Positions 1-7,340 of a stretch of DNA of 64,000 nucleotides are shown piece after piece (the stretch's first letter is position 1; each line of letters begins with the position of its first letter). Source of the DNA: Achromobacter spanius (GTDB lineage Bacteria > Pseudomonadota > Gammaproteobacteria > Burkholderiales > Burkholderiaceae_B); contig NZ_CP025030.1 in NCBI RefSeq assembly GCF_002812705.1, positions 3,472,001 through 3,536,000 of the forward strand. The letters are read 5' to 3'. Below the pieces are notes generated by a model that was not told the origin of the DNA, searched no databases, and saw only the letters and a list, made by a program, of their open reading frames with translations. The position numbers and the translations under genes are program-made.

Positions 1-1
1 C

Positions 2-1240
2 TACACGCTGGCGCCCGATTGGCAACTGCGCTACACGCTGGGCGTGTTCAAGCTGGACAGCGATTTCGACAACACCTACCTGACGGGCTACAACGCCGCC
101 ACCGGCAAGGTCACGCGCACGCGCTGGCAGCAGGACCTCAGCACGCGCAACATCACCAACAACCTGGAAACCGAAGGCCTGTTCCGCACGGGCAGCATCG
201 AGCACCGCGTGCTGTTCGGGGTGGAACTGGCCCACCAGGACAGGTCGCCCACCTTGTATTCCGCCGCCACGCGCGGGCCGGGCGCGCAGCCCGTGCCGGC
301 GCTGGATCTCTATGATCCGGACTTGTCCCGGCAGCACAACGGCGCCATGGCGCTCAGCAGCGATGCGCGCCACAAGGTCAAGAGCCAGGGCTACTACGTG
401 CAGGATCAGATCCGGCTGAACGACGCCTGGCAGGTATTGCTGGGCGTGCGCATGGACCGCTTCAACATCGATTCCACCAACCGCCTGCTGGATGCCTCGG
501 CGTCGCACGACAGCAGCGGCGTCAGCCCGCGCGTGGGCCTGGTGTGGTCGCCGCTACGCGACCATTCTTTCTATGCGTCGTACAGCAAGACGTTTTCACC
601 CACGGGCGGCGGCACCATCGGCATCACGCCGAACGCGCGCGGCAACACCAACGAGCTGGACCCGGAACACACGCGCCAGACGGAAGTGGGCGTCAAGAGC
701 GATTGGCTGGACGGGCAGCTGAGCACCACGCTGTCGCTGTACCAGCTTGAACTCTATAACCGCCGCACCACCGACCCCAATGACCCGACGCTGGTGCTGC
801 TGACCGGCAAGCAGCGTTCACGCGGCATCGAGCTGACCGCCGCCGGACGGCTGACGGGCAACTGGTATCTGCGTGGCGGAATCGGCCTGCAAAACGCCGC
901 CATCATCGAAGACAACAACGGCATGGCGGGCAACCGCGTCAGCAACGTGGCGCGGCGCAACGGCAGCGTCTTCCTGACCTACAAGCCGGCCGAAGGCCTG
1001 TATGGCGAAACCGGGCTGACCTTCGTGGGCGAACGCTACGCCGACAACACCAACCTGACGACGCTGCCGGGCTATGCGCGGTGGGACGCGCTGGTGGGTT
1101 ATCGCACCGGCAAGTGGGACTGGCGCCTGGCCATGCGCAACATCACCGACAAGACCTACTACGGCTCGGCCACCAGCGCCGGGCAGATCCAGGTGGGCGA
1201 GCCGCGCACCGTGGTGGCCACGGCGCAATACCGGTTCTAA
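2..1240 (+). CDS. TonB-dependent siderophore receptor, C-terminal part (5' truncated by window)
   Basis: The reading frame is open from the first bases and ends at a TAA at 1238-1240, so about 413 C-terminal residues are visible. They show the alternating aromatic/polar beta-strand pattern of an outer-membrane barrel, including a region with SPRVGLVWSP and YASYSKTFSPTGG, typical of the conserved barrel segment of siderophore receptors. The protein ends with an aromatic residue (AQYRF), the usual signal for outer-membrane insertion by the Bam complex. The plug and TonB box must lie upstream, outside the window. The family takes up ferric siderophores using TonB energy; the specific ligand cannot be told. 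Nothing points to truncation other than the window edge. Confidence 0.9.
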   Translation, partial: YTLAPDWQLRYTLGVFKLDSDFDNTYLTGYNAATGKVTRTRWQQDLSTRNITNNLETEGLFRTGSIEHRVLFGVELAHQDRSPTLYSAATRGPGAQPVPALDLYDPDLSRQHNGAMALSSDARHKVKSQGYYVQDQIRLNDAWQVLLGVRMDRFNIDSTNRLLDASASHDSSGVSPRVGLVWSPLRDHSFYASYSKTFSPTGGGTIGITPNARGNTNELDPEHTRQTEVGVKSDWLDGQLSTTLSLYQLELYNRRTTDPNDPTLVLLTGKQRSRGIELTAAGRLTGNWYLRGGIGLQNAAIIEDNNGMAGNRVSNVARRNGSVFLTYKPAEGLYGETGLTFVGERYADNTNLTTLPGYARWDALVGYRTGKWDWRLAMRNITDKTYYGSATSAGQIQVGEPRTVVATAQYRF

Positions 1241-1248
1241 CGCCGCGC

Positions 1249-2004
1249 TCAGGCCATGCCGCCATTGGCGCGCAGCACCTGCCCATTGACCCAGCCGCTG
1301 TCGGGGCCGGCCAGGAAGGACACGATGCCCGAGATGTCGTCCGGCTGGCCCAGCCGTTCCAACGGCGGCATCTTGGCAAAGTGCTCGATCAGTTCGGGGC
1401 TCTTGCCCTTCAGGAACAGCTCGGTGGCCACCGGGCCGGGCGCCACGGCGTTGACCGTGATGCGGCGCCCGCGCAATTCCTTGGCGAACACGTGCGTCAG
1501 GCTTTCCACCGCGGCCTTGCTGGCGATGTAGATGGCGTAGCCCGGCAGGTTGGTCGCCACGGTGGTGCTGGACACGTTGACGATGCTGCCGCCGTCGGCA
1601 AGGCGCGTGGCGGCTTCGCGCAGCGTGTTGAAGGTGCCTCGGGTATTGATGTCGAAGGTCTGGTCGTAGTCCTCGTCGCTGGTCTGCGCCAGCGGCTGCA
1701 CCTTCAGTACGCCGGCGCTGTTGACCAGCGCGCTGACGCGGCCCAATTCCGATTCCACCTTGTCGAACAGCGCGCGCACTTCGGCGGGCTTGGCCACGTC
1801 GGCACGCACCGCCAGGGCGCGGCCGCCGGCCTGGCGGATCTCGTCGGCCAAGGCCTCGGCGTGCGAGGCGCTGGCCGCGTAATTGATGGCGACGGCGTAA
1901 CCGTCCTGGGCCAGGCGGCGCACGATGGCGGCGCCAATACCGCGCGACCCGCCGGTAACCAGGGCGACGCGTTGAGATGCGTGATCAAGGGCTTGCGTAT
2001 TCAT
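1249..2004 (-). CDS. SDR family NAD(P)-dependent oxidoreductase
   Basis: A 251-residue classical short-chain dehydrogenase/reductase. The Rossmann glycine motif TGGSRGIGAAI is near residue 17. The structural motif is NSAG in place of the common NNAG. The catalytic set is a Ser in NVSSTT with YIASK thirteen residues on. Length and motifs fit FabG-like 3-oxoacyl reductases, but substrates vary widely in the family. A GGAG lies seven bases before the ATG. The gene is divergent from the LysR gene at 2167, which is its likely regulator, and runs tail-to-tail with the receptor gene, whose stop is nine bases away. Function beyond oxidoreductase is not resolved. Confidence 0.88.
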   Translation of the reverse strand: MNTQALDHASQRVALVTGGSRGIGAAIVRRLAQDGYAVAINYAASASHAEALADEIRQAGGRALAVRADVAKPAEVRALFDKVESELGRVSALVNSAGVLKVQPLAQTSDEDYDQTFDINTRGTFNTLREAATRLADGGSIVNVSSTTVATNLPGYAIYIASKAAVESLTHVFAKELRGRRITVNAVAPGPVATELFLKGKSPELIEHFAKMPPLERLGQPDDISGIVSFLAGPDSGWVNGQVLRANGGMA

Positions 2005-2107
2005 GGGGGGACTCCAGTGAAAGGGGAAGGCAAAACAGGGAATCGAAACTGCATGGACCGAATCATGAACTATTCCAAACTGAAAATAATTACCCTATAT
2101 TCGCTAA

Positions 2108-2128
2108 GTTAATTTCATTTGCATTAAC
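2108..2128. promoter_or_regulatory. AT-rich inverted repeat between SDR and LysR genes, possible LysR site
   Basis: GTTAAT and ATTAAC form perfect six-base arms around a nine-base centre, in the AT-rich 160-base gap between the divergent SDR and LysR genes. LysR regulators commonly bind T-N11-A dyads in such gaps and control both genes. No binding evidence exists, so this is inference from position and symmetry. Confidence 0.35.
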
Positions 2129-2166
2129 AATCCGAACCCTCATCCCAGCCGTAAACCCAACTACCC

Positions 2167-3078
2167 ATGGACCGTTTCCAGGAAATGCAGGTGTTCGTCC
2201 GCATCGCCGAGCGGCGCAGTTTTTCGCAAGCGGCGGAAGACTTGCGCATCCCGCGCGCCACGGTCACCAACCCGATCAAGCGCATGGAAAAGCGCCTGGG
2301 CGCGCGGCTGCTTGAACGCACCACCCGCCAGGTGCGCTTGACGCATGACGGCGAGGCCTATTACCAGCGCTGCGTGCGCTTGCTGGCGGATCTGGAAGAG
2401 GCCGACGGCGCCTTCCTGAACACCGCGCCCAAGGGGCTGCTGCGCGTCAATGCGCAGGGCACGCTGGCCAAATATTTCCTCATGCCGGGCTTGCCCGGCT
2501 TTCTGGAACGCTATCCCGACATCGTCCTGCATCTAGGCGAAGACGACCGGCTGGTTGACCTGGTGCGTGAAGGCGTGGACTGCGTACTGCGCTCGGGCAC
2601 CTTGCAGGATTCATCCCTGGCGGGCAGGCAGATCGCCTTGATGCCGCAGGTAACGGTGGCCAGCCCCGCGTATCTGGCGCGCTTTGGCGAACCCACCGGC
2701 CTGGACGACCTGGCCGGCCATCGGGCCGTGGACTACATTTCAAGCGCCACCGGCCGCGCCATGCCCTTGGACTTCATGGTGGATGGGCGCAACGTCACGG
2801 CGCGGCCGGCGTCAGTGGTCAGCGTGACGGGCGCCGAGCTCTACACCGGCGCGGCGCTGGCCGGACTGGGCCTGGTGCAGGTGCCGCGCTATCGCGTCGA
2901 GCGCGAACTGGCGGCCGGGCATCTGCGCGTCGTGCTGCCTGATCTGCCGCCCGCGCCCATGCCGGTGTCGGTGCTGTACCCGCAGAACCGGCAGGTGTCG
3001 GCGCGGGTGCGCGTCTTTACGCAGTGGCTAACCCAGGTGTTCGCCACCGCGTTCGATCAGACGATGCCGGTCAGGTAG
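2167..3078 (+). CDS. LysR family transcriptional regulator
   Basis: A 303-residue LysR-type regulator. The N-terminal winged helix-turn-helix (MDRFQEMQVFVRIAERRSFS onward) covers about residues 1-60, followed by a linker helix and a periplasmic-binding-protein-like effector domain (about 90-295). The DRFQEMQVFVRIAE form is typical of the large subgroup often found divergent from an oxidoreductase, which matches the SDR at 2004. The 3' end overlaps the convergent GntP permease gene by 22 bp, so the two transcripts are antisense there. The effector is unknown. Confidence 0.93.
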   Translation: MDRFQEMQVFVRIAERRSFSQAAEDLRIPRATVTNPIKRMEKRLGARLLERTTRQVRLTHDGEAYYQRCVRLLADLEEADGAFLNTAPKGLLRVNAQGTLAKYFLMPGLPGFLERYPDIVLHLGEDDRLVDLVREGVDCVLRSGTLQDSSLAGRQIALMPQVTVASPAYLARFGEPTGLDDLAGHRAVDYISSATGRAMPLDFMVDGRNVTARPASVVSVTGAELYTGAALAGLGLVQVPRYRVERELAAGHLRVVLPDLPPAPMPVSVLYPQNRQVSARVRVFTQWLTQVFATAFDQTMPVR

Positions 3079-4451
3079 TACACCGCAATCACCACGAACA
3101 CCGACAGCGTTGAAATCAGCGTGATGGCGAAGATGTCGCCATACGACTGGCGATGCGTCAGGCCGGTGACGGCCAGCAGCGTGATGACCGCGCCGTTGTG
3201 CGGCAGCGTGTCCATGCCGCCGCTGGCCATGGCGGCAATGCGGTGCAGTACCTCCATGGGAATGCCGGCCGCCACCGCGCCGTCGATAAAGGTCTGCGCC
3301 ATCGCGGCCAGCGCGATGCTCATGCCGCCCGAGGCTGACCCGGTGATGCCCGCCAGCGACGTCACCGCCACGGCTTCGCCGATCAGCGGATCGGGAATGG
3401 CCTTGAGCGCGTCGGCCACCAGCAAAAATCCCGGCAGCGCGGCAATAACGCCGCCAAAGCCGTATTCGGCCGCCGTGTTCATGGACGCCAGCAGCGCGCC
3501 CGACACGGCGCTTTTGCTGCCTTCGGCAAAATGCGCCCTGATGGTGGAAAACGAAAACAGCAGGATGGTCGCGATACCCGCGATCAGCGCGCCCATTACC
3601 GCCCACAGCGCCACCTGGTCGGCGGCGTTGACGGGCAGGGGCTGGGCCAGGCCAGGCAGGTCCACTTCGGCGCCCGCCGGATACCAGCCGGGAATCCAGC
3701 GGGTCAGCAGGAAGTTCACCACCCCCACGACCACCAGCGGCAGCAGCGCGATCAGCGGATGGTGATTGCGTTCGGTAGCGGGCGTGGTGGGTTCGTTGCG
3801 CAGTTCGGTGCCATAGGTTTCGCCCGCCGCCGCCGCGCGCTTGCGCCGCCATTCCAGATACGTGATGCCTATGGTCAGCGTGAACGCCGCGCCGATCAGG
3901 CCCAGCCAGGGTGCGGCCCAGGTGGTGGTTTCAAAGAAGGTGGTGGGGATGATGTTCTGGATCTGCGGCGTGCCGGGCAGCGCCGTCATGGTGAAGGTGA
4001 ACGCGCCCAGCGCGATGGCGCCGGGCATCAAGCGCTTGGGGATGCCGCCCTGGCGGAACATCTCGGCCGCGAAGGGGTAGACGGCGAACACCACCACGAA
4101 CAGCGATACGCCGCCGTAGGTCAGCACCGCGCACACCATCACGATGGCCAGGATGGCGCGCTCGGCGCCGATCATGCGCAGCACGGCCTGCACGATAGCG
4201 CGTGAGAATCCGGACAGCTCGATCAGCTTGCCGAACACGGCGCCCAACAGGAACACGGGGAAATACAGCTTGGCGAAGCCCGCCATGCGCTCCATGAAGA
4301 TGCCCGAGAACACGGGGGCCAGCGCGGATGGATCCGTCAACAACACCGCGCCCATGGCGGCGATGGGTGCGCACAAGATGACGCTATAGCCTCGATACGC
4401 CGCCAGCATCAGGAACGCCAGCGCCGCCACCACGATAAACAATCCGGTCAT
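3057..4451 (-). CDS. GntP family permease
   Basis: A 464-residue polytopic inner-membrane protein with about 12 hydrophobic segments. It has GntP-type sequence features: an early FAKLYFPVFLLGAVFGKLIE block, YGGVSLFVVVFAVYP, and the LPGTPQIQNIIPT motif that is characteristic of the GntP/CitMHS side of the ion transporter superfamily. A glycine/serine-rich segment follows near GITGSASGGMSIAL. The family imports gluconate, other sugar acids or 3-hydroxybutyrate by proton symport; the substrate is not identifiable here. AGGAG six bases before the ATG supports the start. No neighbouring kinase or dehydrogenase gene clearly belongs to it. It overlaps the LysR gene at its 3' end. Confidence 0.88.
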   Translation of the reverse strand: MTGLFIVVAALAFLMLAAYRGYSVILCAPIAAMGAVLLTDPSALAPVFSGIFMERMAGFAKLYFPVFLLGAVFGKLIELSGFSRAIVQAVLRMIGAERAILAIVMVCAVLTYGGVSLFVVVFAVYPFAAEMFRQGGIPKRLMPGAIALGAFTFTMTALPGTPQIQNIIPTTFFETTTWAAPWLGLIGAAFTLTIGITYLEWRRKRAAAAGETYGTELRNEPTTPATERNHHPLIALLPLVVVGVVNFLLTRWIPGWYPAGAEVDLPGLAQPLPVNAADQVALWAVMGALIAGIATILLFSFSTIRAHFAEGSKSAVSGALLASMNTAAEYGFGGVIAALPGFLLVADALKAIPDPLIGEAVAVTSLAGITGSASGGMSIALAAMAQTFIDGAVAAGIPMEVLHRIAAMASGGMDTLPHNGAVITLLAVTGLTHRQSYGDIFAITLISTLSVFVVIAVYYLTGIV

Positions 4452-4579
4452 TCACGACTCCTGGAATGAAGAGATAAGGGGTGCAGGGGGCTACACCTTA
4501 CCTGAACATGCGGGCCGCATTGCAAGGGCCTGGTGGGCGATGTTCAGGTCAACTGCGGCGTCCTCGCAGTCTGGCTTGG

Positions 4580-4618
4580 GACGCCGACTTATCACGACGA
4601 CGTACGACGCCGACTTAC
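4580..4618 (-). repeat. 13-bp degenerate tandem repeat over the NUDIX stop codon
   Basis: Read on the plus strand, three 13-base units lie at 4580-4592, 4593-4605 and 4606-4618. Units 1 and 3 differ only in the last base (GACGCCGACTTAT and GACGCCGACTTAC); unit 2 is a looser match. The last unit contains the NUDIX stop codon (4615-4617, TAA on the minus strand), and the first repeats that stop 26 bases downstream. It belongs to the set of stop-associated repeats described in the findings. Confidence 0.7.
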
Positions 4619-5115
4619 GAGCCGGACATCAGCGCCGCCGCCTTGCGGGCCAGGCGCGCCACGCCGAAGCTCGTGGCAAGTTCGTGGCCTTCCAGGTCGG
4701 CAAGCGCAATCCAGCGTGCGTCGCGCGCGTCGTCGCCGGCGACCGGTTCGCCGGACTGCCAGCGGCACAGCATGGCGATCAAGATGAAATGACGGCGCAG
4801 GGCGCCGGTGTCGTCGCGGTCGAAGACGTCTACCGCGTCAAACACGTGCAGGGGCTCGGCCACGACGCCGGTTTCTTCCAGCAATTCGCGCGCGGTCGCC
4901 GCTTCGAGGGGTTCACCGGCGTTGATCTTGCCGCCGGGGAAGGCCCAGCAGTTCTCGTCGGGCGGGTTCGCGCGGCGCACCAGCAGCACATGGCCGTCGC
5001 GGATGACGGCGGCAATGGTGGCGGCGATGGGGGCAGCGACGGGGGCTGCTTTGCGTGTGTTGGAGGCAGCGATGGGGCCTGACAGCGGGCCCGGCGCGGC
5101 GGCGGGGGAGGTCAT
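4615..5115 (-). CDS. NUDIX hydrolase
   Basis: A 166-residue protein with a complete NUDIX box at residues 62-84: G62, E68, R76-E77 and E80-E81 fit GX5EX7REUXEEXGU, so the metal-binding glutamates are present. The family cleaves nucleoside diphosphates linked to another moiety, for example ADP-ribose, sugar nucleotides or oxidised dNTPs; FPGGKINAGE resembles ADP-ribose pyrophosphatase-like members. The first 35 residues are an Ala/Pro-rich extension encoded by degenerate 12-bp repeats (about 5008-5052), unusual for the family. AGGAGA eight bases before the ATG fixes the start. It is monocistronic or read with the upstream binding protein gene. Confidence 0.9.
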   Translation of the reverse strand: MTSPAAAPGPLSGPIAASNTRKAAPVAAPIAATIAAVIRDGHVLLVRRANPPDENCWAFPGGKINAGEPLEAATARELLEETGVVAEPLHVFDAVDVFDRDDTGALRRHFILIAMLCRWQSGEPVAGDDARDARWIALADLEGHELATSFGVARLARKAAALMSGS

Positions 5116-5127
5116 GCGGAAATCTCC

Positions 5128-5169
5128 TGGGGGTGGCGCTCATCCTAACGTATCCGGCGAGGCCACCCC
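5128..5169 (-). terminator. Hairpin between binding-protein and NUDIX genes
   Basis: GGGGGTGGC (5128-5136) and GCCACCCCC (5161-5169) are perfect nine-base arms around a 24-base loop. They sit exactly between the binding protein stop (5177) and the NUDIX ribosome-binding site (AGGAGA, 5122-5127 region). There is no U tract, so it may be a weak terminator, an mRNA 3' stabiliser, or an element affecting NUDIX translation. Confidence 0.4.
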
Positions 5170-5176
5170 CAGGCGC

Positions 5177-6439
5177 TTACTTCTTCACCAGCGGGCAGGT
5201 GGATTTGGACAAAGGCATGAAGGCCTGGTCGCCCGGCAGGGTTGCCACCAGCTTGTAGTAGTCCCACGGCCGTTTGGATTCAGACGGCTGCTTGACCTCG
5301 AACAGGTACATGTCGTGCACCATGCGGCCGTCTTCGCGGATGCGGCCGTTGGTGGCGAAGAAGTCGTTGATGGGCATGGACTTCATCTGCTTCATCACGG
5401 CTTCGGGCGCATCGGTGCCGGCCGCCTGCACCGCCTTCAGGTAGTGCATGACCGACGAATAGGTGCCCGCCTGACTCATGTTGGGCATTTTCTTCAGCTT
5501 GTCGTAGTAGCGCTGCGACCACGCACGCGTCTGGTCGTTCATGTCCCAGTAGAACGCTTCGGTCAGCGTCAGGCCGGCCGCGGCGTCCAGGCCGATGGCG
5601 TGGATGTCATTGATATACAGCAGCAAACCGGCCATCTTCTGGCCGCCCTTGGTCAGGCCGAATTCGCTGGCTGCCTTGATGGCGTTGACCGTGTCGCCGC
5701 CCGCGTTGGCCAGGCCCACCACCTGCGCCTTGCTGGCCTGGGCCTGCAGCAGGTAGGACGCGAAGTCGCTGGAACCCAGCGGATGGCGCGAGGCGCCCAG
5801 CACCGTGCCGCCGTTGGCCTTGACCACGTCGGTGGCGGACGCTTGCAGCGTGTGGCCGAAGGCGTAGTCGGCCGTCAGGAAGTACCAGGTCTTGCCGCCT
5901 TTTTCGACGGTGGCGCGCGCCGTGGTGTTGGCCAGCGACCAGGTGTCGTAGGTGTAGTGCACGGAATAGGGCGAGCACAGATCATTGGTGATGCGTTCGG
6001 TGCCGGGGCCGCTGAACACCACAATCTTCTTCTTTTCGCGGGCCACTTCCAGCACGGCCAGCGCGGGCGCGGAACCGGCCACGTCCATGATGGCGTCCAC
6101 CTTCTGCGTGTCGTACCACTCGCGTGCCTTGGCGGCGGCGATATCGGCCTTGTTCTGGTGGTCCACCACCATCATGTCGATCTTCTTGCCCAGCACCGTG
6201 CCGCCGAAATCGGCGATGGCCATTTCAGCCGCCGTGGCGCTGCCCTTGCCGGTCACGTCGGCGTAGACACCGCTCATGTCCAGAATCAGGCCCAGCCGGA
6301 CGACGTCGTCAGAGATGGCGGCGGGCTGCTGCGCCCAGGCGGGGGTGGCCGCCGCCGCCAGCAGGGCGGATGCGGCGAATAGACGGGTAATCGTGCTGCG
6401 GCATTGCATGGAAATCCGGGGCGTGTTGGCGTAAGCCAT
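5177..6439 (-). CDS. ABC transporter substrate-binding protein (branched-chain amino acid type)
   Basis: A 420-residue periplasmic binding protein of the Leu/Ile/Val (type I) fold. The start at 6439 is chosen because AGGAGA lies just upstream and a Sec signal peptide follows (hydrophobic stretch about 17-32, cleavage after AWA at 36). The open frame continues further upstream to 6688 but that part overlaps the GntR gene and lacks protein character. Mature features include VRLGLILDMSGVYADVTGKG near the N-terminus and VVDHQNKADIAAAKAREW, typical of this family. No permease or ATPase gene lies nearby, so it probably serves a transporter encoded elsewhere. It closes the minus-strand module starting with the cyclase gene at 10106, suggesting it binds the aromatic or acidic substrate of that pathway; this is inference. 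Confidence 0.88.
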   Translation of the reverse strand: MAYANTPRISMQCRSTITRLFAASALLAAAATPAWAQQPAAISDDVVRLGLILDMSGVYADVTGKGSATAAEMAIADFGGTVLGKKIDMMVVDHQNKADIAAAKAREWYDTQKVDAIMDVAGSAPALAVLEVAREKKKIVVFSGPGTERITNDLCSPYSVHYTYDTWSLANTTARATVEKGGKTWYFLTADYAFGHTLQASATDVVKANGGTVLGASRHPLGSSDFASYLLQAQASKAQVVGLANAGGDTVNAIKAASEFGLTKGGQKMAGLLLYINDIHAIGLDAAAGLTLTEAFYWDMNDQTRAWSQRYYDKLKKMPNMSQAGTYSSVMHYLKAVQAAGTDAPEAVMKQMKSMPINDFFATNGRIREDGRMVHDMYLFEVKQPSESKRPWDYYKLVATLPGDQAFMPLSKSTCPLVKK

Positions 6440-6593
6440 GGTTTGTCTCCTCTTGTGCCGGATCATGTTGAAGTCTGCCGGCGCCTTGATGGCGCTCTGG
6501 TTTGGAGGCTGGCCGCGAAAGTGGCGTGGGTGGTGGGATGGGCTCCTTGGGCGATGGGATTGATGGGGTTGACGATGGCGGGTCGTTGCCGGC

Positions 6594-7337
6594 TCAGCGT
6601 TGCGCCAGCAGGTCGAATTCCATCCGCACTTTGCGAAACGGAAATTCCAGCCTCGCGAAATACACCACGCGGCCGTCGATGCAGGCATAGCGGCGCAGCT
6701 CGGCCACGGGCGACGACACGGGAATCTGCAAGGACTCGGCCGATTCCTGGCCGGCTTCGATCACGTTCAGCACCTGTCGCGCTTCGGTGATGCGGGTGCC
6801 GTAGAACTGGTCCAGCACGGGCGCCACCGTGCTTTTCTGGATGCGGGTGCGATGCTTGCGAAACAGCCCGCTTTCCAGGAACACTTCGCTGTAGCAAAAG
6901 GGGCCGGCGTCCGTGGTGTGTACGCGCCGCAGGTACTGGAACAAGCCACCGCGGTCCGCCTCGCAAGGCATGCCCAGCGTGTCGGGCAACGGGGAATCCG
7001 CGCTGGATTCCACCAAGGACACCGTGCCCAGCTGATTGCTCAGTTCCACGGTTTCAGCCCAGGTCTTGGGGATCAGCAGGGTAGGGGTTTCGGGCAGCTC
7101 CGCGTTCACGAACGTGCCCGACCCGCGCGAACGCCGGATCAGGCCGTCTTGCTCCAACAAACCGAACGCCTGGCGGATGGTGGCCCGCGAGATGCCATAG
7201 GTTTCCATCAACGACTCAAGCGGCGGGATCTGTTGCCCCGGCCGCCACGTGCGGTTCTGGATATGGCTGCGGAACAGCGCCGCCGCTTGCAGGTAAAGCG
7301 GCTGGGGGCTGCGCGAAAAGAGCTTGCGGGCGGGCAT
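6594..7337 (-). CDS. GntR family transcriptional regulator (HutC/UTRA type)
   Basis: A 247-residue regulator with an N-terminal winged helix (about residues 10-75, including PPLESLMETYGISRATIRQA and GLIRRSRGSGTFV) and a C-terminal UTRA ligand-binding domain (about 95-240). The start codon is three bases after the acyl-CoA ligase stop, without a clear Shine-Dalgarno sequence, so translation is likely coupled. It sits in the operon it probably represses. The palindrome at 10146-10163 has the inner GT-N4-AC form expected for HutC-type regulators and is the likely operator. The ligand may be the substrate or its CoA ester. Confidence 0.9.
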   Translation of the reverse strand: MPARKLFSRSPQPLYLQAAALFRSHIQNRTWRPGQQIPPLESLMETYGISRATIRQAFGLLEQDGLIRRSRGSGTFVNAELPETPTLLIPKTWAETVELSNQLGTVSLVESSADSPLPDTLGMPCEADRGGLFQYLRRVHTTDAGPFCYSEVFLESGLFRKHRTRIQKSTVAPVLDQFYGTRITEARQVLNVIEAGQESAESLQIPVSSPVAELRRYACIDGRVVYFARLEFPFRKVRMEFDLLAQR

Positions 7338-7340
7338 GGG

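Noticed and set aside
4808..6382. Plus-strand ORF of 524 codons
   Set aside because: It lies opposite the NUDIX and binding-protein genes, has Gly/Arg/His-rich shadow composition and no recognisable domain.
6440..6688. N-terminal extension of the binding-protein frame
   Set aside because: Overlaps GntR, lacks protein character, and a ribosome-binding site plus signal peptide start at 6439.
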